Origin: Centroberyx gerrardi
Lineage: Eukaryota; Chordata; Actinopteri; Beryciformes; Berycidae
Assembly (NCBI RefSeq): GCF_048128805.1
Contig: NC_136010.1
Span: 17,253,480 to 17,317,479 of the forward strand
DNA length: 64,000 bases
Direction: 5' to 3'
Shown here piece after piece: positions 58,940 through 64,000 of the stretch. Under the pieces are notes generated by a model. The model had not been told where the DNA came from. It did no database searches and saw nothing but the letters and a program-made list of their open reading frames with translations. Every line of letters starts with the position of its first letter. The first letter of the stretch is position 1. The position numbers and the translations under genes are program-made.

Positions 58940-59660
58940 AGATCCAGAGCAATGATTTTAGTTCAGTCAGGACAACCTTGCTATTGATTTCTACAACGAG
59001 GAGTGTCATTTTCTCAACTTTTGATGGTTCATTTAATTTGTTAACTGATTTAGTGAGCCTTGCTATGCTCAGTCAGTTCTCAGTAGGTTGAGGGGGCGTG
59101 GCTCTGTCCACAGGCTTAGCACCGCCTAACTAGACAAGTTAGCTAACCAAGGTAGCTAGCATTGGTGTCGCTAACTGTAACCCTGAGACTTCTTAGCTCA
59201 TATAAAGTGATAGTACCAGTTCTTCAACATCCTATTACCAGTAAACCCAAGTGTTTTTTAATGCCAGTTGCAGACAAAGCTTGCAGAACAGAGTGAGAGC
59301 TTAATCCCTCTCTTTAATTTTTCTTCCACTGCATACTAATATATGTGTATCTAAGTGCAGGATCTTCAGCATCCATAGACAATCCATAATGGAAGCATGG
59401 TGACTTTAGTTAGTTAGTTCGGCAAGCAACCAGTCTGACAGACTATGCAGCACCTCATTAACTATGCATATCTGGGTATATGTGACATCATTTACACCAG
59501 GAAGTAGACTGGATTCCTAAAATGTTTTGATTCTGTTGACAACCAGAGGGACAGCATTAGTTAAATTTCCACAACACTGACTGTTATAATATTTTGGACA
59601 ACATTACATTAACATGCCCTTTGTTAAACAACACCATGTGATTCTCACTGCACCGGATCT
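58940..59660. mobile_element. TTAA-flanked DNA element
   Basis: Ends AGATCCAGAGCAATGA and (reversed) AGATCCGGTGCAGTGA match at 13 of 16 positions. TTAA stands outside both ends (58936-58939 and 59661-59664). The interior has 'gagggggcgtggctctgtcc', a word common in fish MITEs, and no transposase. Same target signature as the elements at 623 and 13658 but different ends. Confidence 0.6.
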
Positions 59661-60129
59661 TTAAGCAAAGGGACTTACCTTCTCCTGTTGGTGGTCAACA
59701 GAGACATGCCTCGACACCTGGACTGCATTCATCTGTAAAACATTAAACGGGCACTTCTAGTGACATTGTGCCCAACCTTCAGGCATATGTTTTGGTGCTG
59801 TGGTATTGTGGTCATGCAGTAACTGTCTCAGGTCTATGTTACAGCCCCCCACCCATCTCTTGTTTTCTGTAGCCTACTTCACAATGGCTTTTGTAGTATT
59901 TCCTTTTCTCTGTCATGTTTTTCTCTCACCCCGCACTGTCAATTTACTGTAAAAGAGGGTTCAAGCTGAATCCAAAACCTGAATCCATCCGTGACCAAGA
60001 GACAGACACACATTAAATGCACAAATGCACAGCTATTGATTATGGCTACATGTTACTCAATGGTACCATGAACTGATTTCCTTGAAATTATTTTGCCTAT
60101 TTCGGAATAAAAGACAGAATTGTAATTTT

Positions 60130-60490
60130 ACAACCTTTTAGTTGCTTTTAGCTTTTATGTTCCCAGTTGTTGGTATAAACTGACAGAGGACCTGAAATGT
60201 GCCCCAACATTAACTTCTTTTAAAAGGAGATTTAAAACTTCTCTACTTATCCCTTAATGTGTGCATGTGTGTGTGTTTGTGTGTCTGTGTGTGCGTGACA
60301 GTTCTCTATGTGATAGGCTATATGTATATGCACATTTTCTCTATACACGATATGTGTGTTTGTATTTTTTCTCCATGTGATCTAGATTTTTATTGCGGGT
60401 TTGCACTATTTCTGTATGTGTCTCTGTATTGATTGTTTTTATGTAAAAGCATATTCAGTTTCCCTGTGTATGAAATGTGCTTTAATATCG
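60130..60490 (+). mobile_element. 5'-truncated L2-like LINE end
   Basis: A plus-strand frame reads YKLTEDLKCAPTLTSFKRRF and then KTSL and a stop near 60255, the end of an L2-type reverse-transcriptase ORF. The 3' tail 'gtgtatgaaatgtgcttta' closes it near 60485. Confidence 0.75.
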
Positions 60491-61394
60491 ACAGAACAAG
60501 CAGGTAGCTCTTTCTGGGTCTATGCAAGATCTATTCAGAATACCAGCTACCACTGAAATGAAAAAGTCAAAGGATCTTTGGCACATTTCCAATATATGCG
60601 AACCACAGGCTACTGCAATTTTTTGCTTTCCTAGAAAATCCACTTTTTTTGCATCCCCCATGATGTATCTCATTAAGCTATTTTCTAATCACATTTTCTG
60701 CTCCTTGGTGGTTCTCCTTTGCTGGATGAATTATGCCTGACCCGTGAGGCTAATTGCTTATTACTCTAAAGCTTCTCCCCAACCCTATTTCAAAGTTTTC
60801 TTACTCTTTCTTACTCTTTCTCCTTCTTACATGCACTCCCTCATTCCCTCACTCTCTTTCTCCGAGTCACTTAATAGCCTTATTTTCACTCTCTCTGTGT
60901 TCCTTCCAGCCATGACACTTTCTCTCCTCCTCCTCCATCACGCTGACAACTCTGCACACTCCCCCTCTCTCACGTCTTTCTACTTTGTGATTCTCCAGCA
61001 CCTATAAGTATTTTTCCCCCCCCCCCAACTACTGTTCCTACCCTTCACTTCGGGCATTAAACATCATTTATCATTATCTGTGATCTTGTCTCTTCTTCCA
61101 CTTAAACTGCCTCAAACTAAACTTCACTATCTCATCATCTTGTCTCACTTCTCTCTCACCTTCCTCTTCTCGTCTTCTTTCATTCCCACCGTCACTGACA
61201 CAACCGGAGCCTTACTCACTTTGTGTGTGCGTGTGTGTGTCTTTGTGCGTGTGCTGTATCTGTCTATCTGTGTGCACTTGTCTGCCTGGTATCACCATGG
61301 TGACGGATTTGGTGCTATCTCTGCCTGCCTAGTATATCTTGGCAGGAGTCGGGGTGCTGTGCCGACGTGCCCCAGTTCATAGGCCACCCGGCTC

Positions 61395-61470
61395 TGACGT
61401 CAGCGCTCCATGCTGACCCTGCCAGCTCACATATGGAGCCCACATATGGGCCTCATCTATAAGAGATAGG
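61395..61470 (+). promoter_or_regulatory. Promoter-like cluster: CRE, paired CACATATGG, TATA
   Basis: Within 70 bases: a perfect CRE palindrome TGACGTCA (61395-61402), two CACATATGG words (61428-61436 and 61441-61449, each a CATATG E-box and CArG-like), and TATAAG (61458-61463) 9 bases after the second. The order fits a TATA promoter read left to right. I see no coding exon directly after it. Confidence 0.35.
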
Positions 61471-61509
61471 TGGCCTGAGGGAGCCAGAGTCCCTCCAGTT
61501 AAACACACC

Positions 61510-62870
61510 CAGTTCACAGAAAGCTCTGCTGCTCTGGAAAATATTGCCGGGCTGCAGGAAGTAAAGGAACACTTCAGCGTTTGTCTGTTTCATGTGCAAA
61601 AAACAGAGTGGATTTTAATAACCCTCTTTTCTTGAAATTCATCTTCTACGGAGCTCAAGTCTCTTAAACAGGGGTTGGTTGCAACATATTAAATAATTTA
61701 CTCTCACTATATAGCAAAAATTGAGTGAACAATGTCCCCAAAATATTGATTTTTAGGTTTAGTATACAAAATGACATTATATTTCTTCTTTTACCGATGG
61801 TTTTAATTTCAAAGAAACTTTTCTGGTATCTTAATCATCCAAGTCTGAGATATGAAGTGATATGATTTGCATTTATAAATGTCACTTTGAGTTTAGAGAC
61901 TTTTGGCAGACATTGAGTCAGTTGTAGTTCAGAGGTGGAGTTCACCTCTCTGTTCTGTTTGATAGAGACCAAATGCCAACTTCTTAACAATTTCAAATTA
62001 GCACTTACCCATTGCATTATCTATTGTATACTAGTTACTCAAGTAGGCTATAAGAAGAAGAAAATATAGGTAAATACTAAGTGTTAAATATATAATGTGT
62101 AAACATATAATGTGGTTCAACAAATATAGATTTAAGTAGGTATCATGTATAGAGATCATGTCATGTGTTATAACTTCCCCATCATGACACAACTGACACT
62201 GTGTCCACATTTTCTCTACTAGAAGGTATTACAAACTGGTATACATAGAGAAATGAATGTCAAAATGACATATCTAGTTTAAATCTGTCATATTTGATAC
62301 ATCTCTCTGTGACTGAAAAAGAAAAGGAACTATTAGCATCCTTTAATACATTTTAGAAGGATACTATACAAAGTGCAAAACAAGTCCTTATAGGAATATT
62401 TATATTACGGTGATACCATAGAAGATAAAAATACCAAAAAGTACGAGACCTAATTATAAACTCATTACTGAATACCACAGACGCACTATAAGTACCCACA
62501 GGAACATTATAGGAATATTATGTTGATTTTTCCTCTGGGATATTTTAGTTAGAAGTGTCAATCCCTGCTTTGCATAAATAATTTGGGTGTTGCAATACGT
62601 CAATGGCACCTAACACACATGGGCTACGCATTTCTCAGCCAGATTGTGTATCTCGTTAAAATAGACTACATCACCATTACCAGACAAGGATAACTAAGAA
62701 GACTATGTGGCGTCCTAATTGTTCCCAAGTTTAGACTGTTTACTTACGCGCCACCCTCTCTACCCAAATGCCTTCTTTTGGTAGAAAGTGTGGATACACC
62801 TTTTAGCCTACAGGCCCCTGCAAACAAGTCACTGTTTGCTTTTCAAGCCCCGCTCAGGTTGACTAAAAAT
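61510..62870. other. Non-genic AT-rich DNA
   Basis: No gene, terminal repeats or long microsatellite recognised between the promoter-like cluster and the GC-rich region at 62.9 kb. Confidence 0.5.
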
Positions 62871-62949
62871 AAACACCGTGGCATCTTTCTGCTCTAATAT
62901 CGTCGCTGACATCCGTCTGTGTGCTGCTAGACAGTGCCTGAGCCCCCCC

Positions 62950-63194
62950 TCCCCTCCTGTGCCATGGTGTAGTCTCGCTGTAGTCCGTTTCCGCGGTGGA
63001 ACGTGGGGGCGGAAAGCGCGGCGCTCCGGTCGAACGAACTCCGTTACCCAGAAGCCCCTTCGCCGCTCAACTTACAGAACTGGCTTCTTGGGCTTCGGGA
63101 GTGTTTCCCATTTAAACAAACAGTGCTGAAGATGGCGGAGAGTTAATGGTGTAAAGAAGAAATTATCGATCCGGTAGAGAGATACATCTAGTCG
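62950..63194 (+). promoter_or_regulatory. Promoter and non-coding first exon of a further plus-strand gene (possibly ncoa3)
   Basis: A CpG-rich stretch (about 62990-63070) leads to a YY1-type element GAAGATGGCGG (63129-63139) and a strong splice donor GTCG|GTGAGT after 63194. The exon holds two tiny overlapping upstream frames, MAES (63132-63146) and MV (63146-63154). The run 'tttcccatttaaa' followed by 'gatggcgg' resembles, from memory, the start of the NCOA3 5'UTR. Synteny (zmynd8, tram) also points to an NCOA gene. No coding exon lies in the window, so the name stays an inference. Confidence 0.45.
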
Positions 63195-63552
63195 GTGAGT
63201 CCGTGCTGTTTATTTGTCGCTAATCTGCTGCGATTAATTTAGTCGGGCTTTGCATTTGGTTGAATTTTTCGATATAGGACGGAAACGTACACACTTGGGC
63301 TCCCAGCGACAGTGCACACAATATTGGCATCGGTACGGCGGGGCACCGTGCACGGTCATTTCCATGACAGCAACGATTTAGTAACCTGTCCATTATGTGG
63401 AAGAAGTGCAGGATACGTTTCCCATCTGTTCTGCAGTCCGCGTTGCAAAATGAATGAATGTTGGCAGGTTGAAACTTATTTGCCAATCACGCAAGCCAGT
63501 CCACAGGCTGGTAGAGAAGTATTTCCAATAGGCATCGAGAAGTTTTGGGGAG

Positions 63553-63555
<3 letters not shown>

Positions 63556-63612
<57 letters not shown>

Positions 63613-63640
63613 CGCGCGCGAGTACACACACACACACAAC
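63556..63640. repeat. (CA)n microsatellite with CG core
   Basis: A CA run (63558-63606), then ACGCGCGCGCG and more CA, in the first intron of the right-hand gene. Alternating purine-pyrimidine, so Z-DNA prone. Confidence 0.95.
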
Positions 63641-64000
63641 CACGGGATAGGACTTGACAGATACCTATTCAAACGGGCTGATTCGTTCATTTTTCTCCTC
63701 GCCTGCTAAGCTGCTGCTGTCCGTGATAGTGATAGTAGTGTGTAGGACCGAGGGAAACTGTAGTGCACACAGCTGAGCCTGGCGCTGTCGCAATATAAGG
63801 AATTTGGACCGAAATGTTGGGTAGATTTGCAGCGGGCATACATGTTTTAATCATGTAACCGCATCACGCTTGAATCATGGTGTTGTTTATTGTGTTTTAC
63901 TGTTGCTGGTTTCACAAAGTCCAACACATATCCCCGATGCGGGGAATAAAAAGCAGACGATACCGACTCGCAGTCAGCTGGCGTCCCGAGTGCTGACCGA

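Overview
The window is animal genomic DNA, most likely from a ray-finned (teleost) fish. The genes are split by introns with GT-AG or GC-AG borders. The three recognisable proteins are vertebrate families. The rest is rich in (CA/GT)n microsatellites, LINE 3' tails and short inverted-repeat DNA transposons of the kinds common in fish. I cannot name the species. All gene models were built by reading splice sites and family resemblance by eye, without alignment.

Layout. Bases 1-17.5 kb hold no gene I can support. They contain a palindromic tandem array (271-495), fold-back elements (623-1163, 7519-7724), LINE tails, a local family of diverged ~0.5 kb repeats (9.7-15.2 kb) and a TTAA-flanked element (13658-14493). 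Bases 17.55-22.14 kb are dido1 on the minus strand: PHD finger plus the following cysteine motif, with the C-terminal half of the long form not seen. Bases 22.42-40.8 kb are zmynd8 on the minus strand, with a complete 20-exon coding model of 1,163 residues (PHD, bromodomain, PWWP, acidic/low-complexity linker, coiled coil, MYND). Its poly(A) signal lies only ~0.3 kb from the dido1 promoter. A decayed L1-type LINE sits antisense in its last intron. Bases 40.8-43.8 kb are a divergent intergenic region carrying a tRNA-Lys(CUU) gene. Bases 43.86-54.02 kb are a tram1-type gene on the plus strand, with 11 coding exons, 371 residues and a ~3.4 kb 3'UTR. Bases 54.03-63.0 kb are microsatellite-rich intergenic DNA with a third TTAA-flanked element, a LINE tail, a candidate conserved block and a promoter-like cluster near 61.4 kb. 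Bases 62.95-63.19 kb look like a promoter and first non-coding exon of another plus-strand gene. By position and 5'UTR resemblance this may be an NCOA (p160 coactivator) gene, probably ncoa3.

How the genes relate. Dido1 and Zmynd8 are nuclear chromatin readers; Tram1 is an ER membrane protein that helps nascent chains at the Sec61 translocon. I see no functional pathway joining them. The grouping is one of ancestry: in human, ZMYND8 lies near NCOA3 on 20q13 (DIDO1 on the same arm) and TRAM1 lies next to NCOA2 on 8q13. A TRAM gene beside zmynd8 is best explained as a retained whole-genome-duplication copy. No new defence or metabolic system was found. The most unusual material is the repeats: three TTAA-bounded elements, one with a readable paralogous empty site, a palindrome array with paired changes, and strong intronic hairpins.
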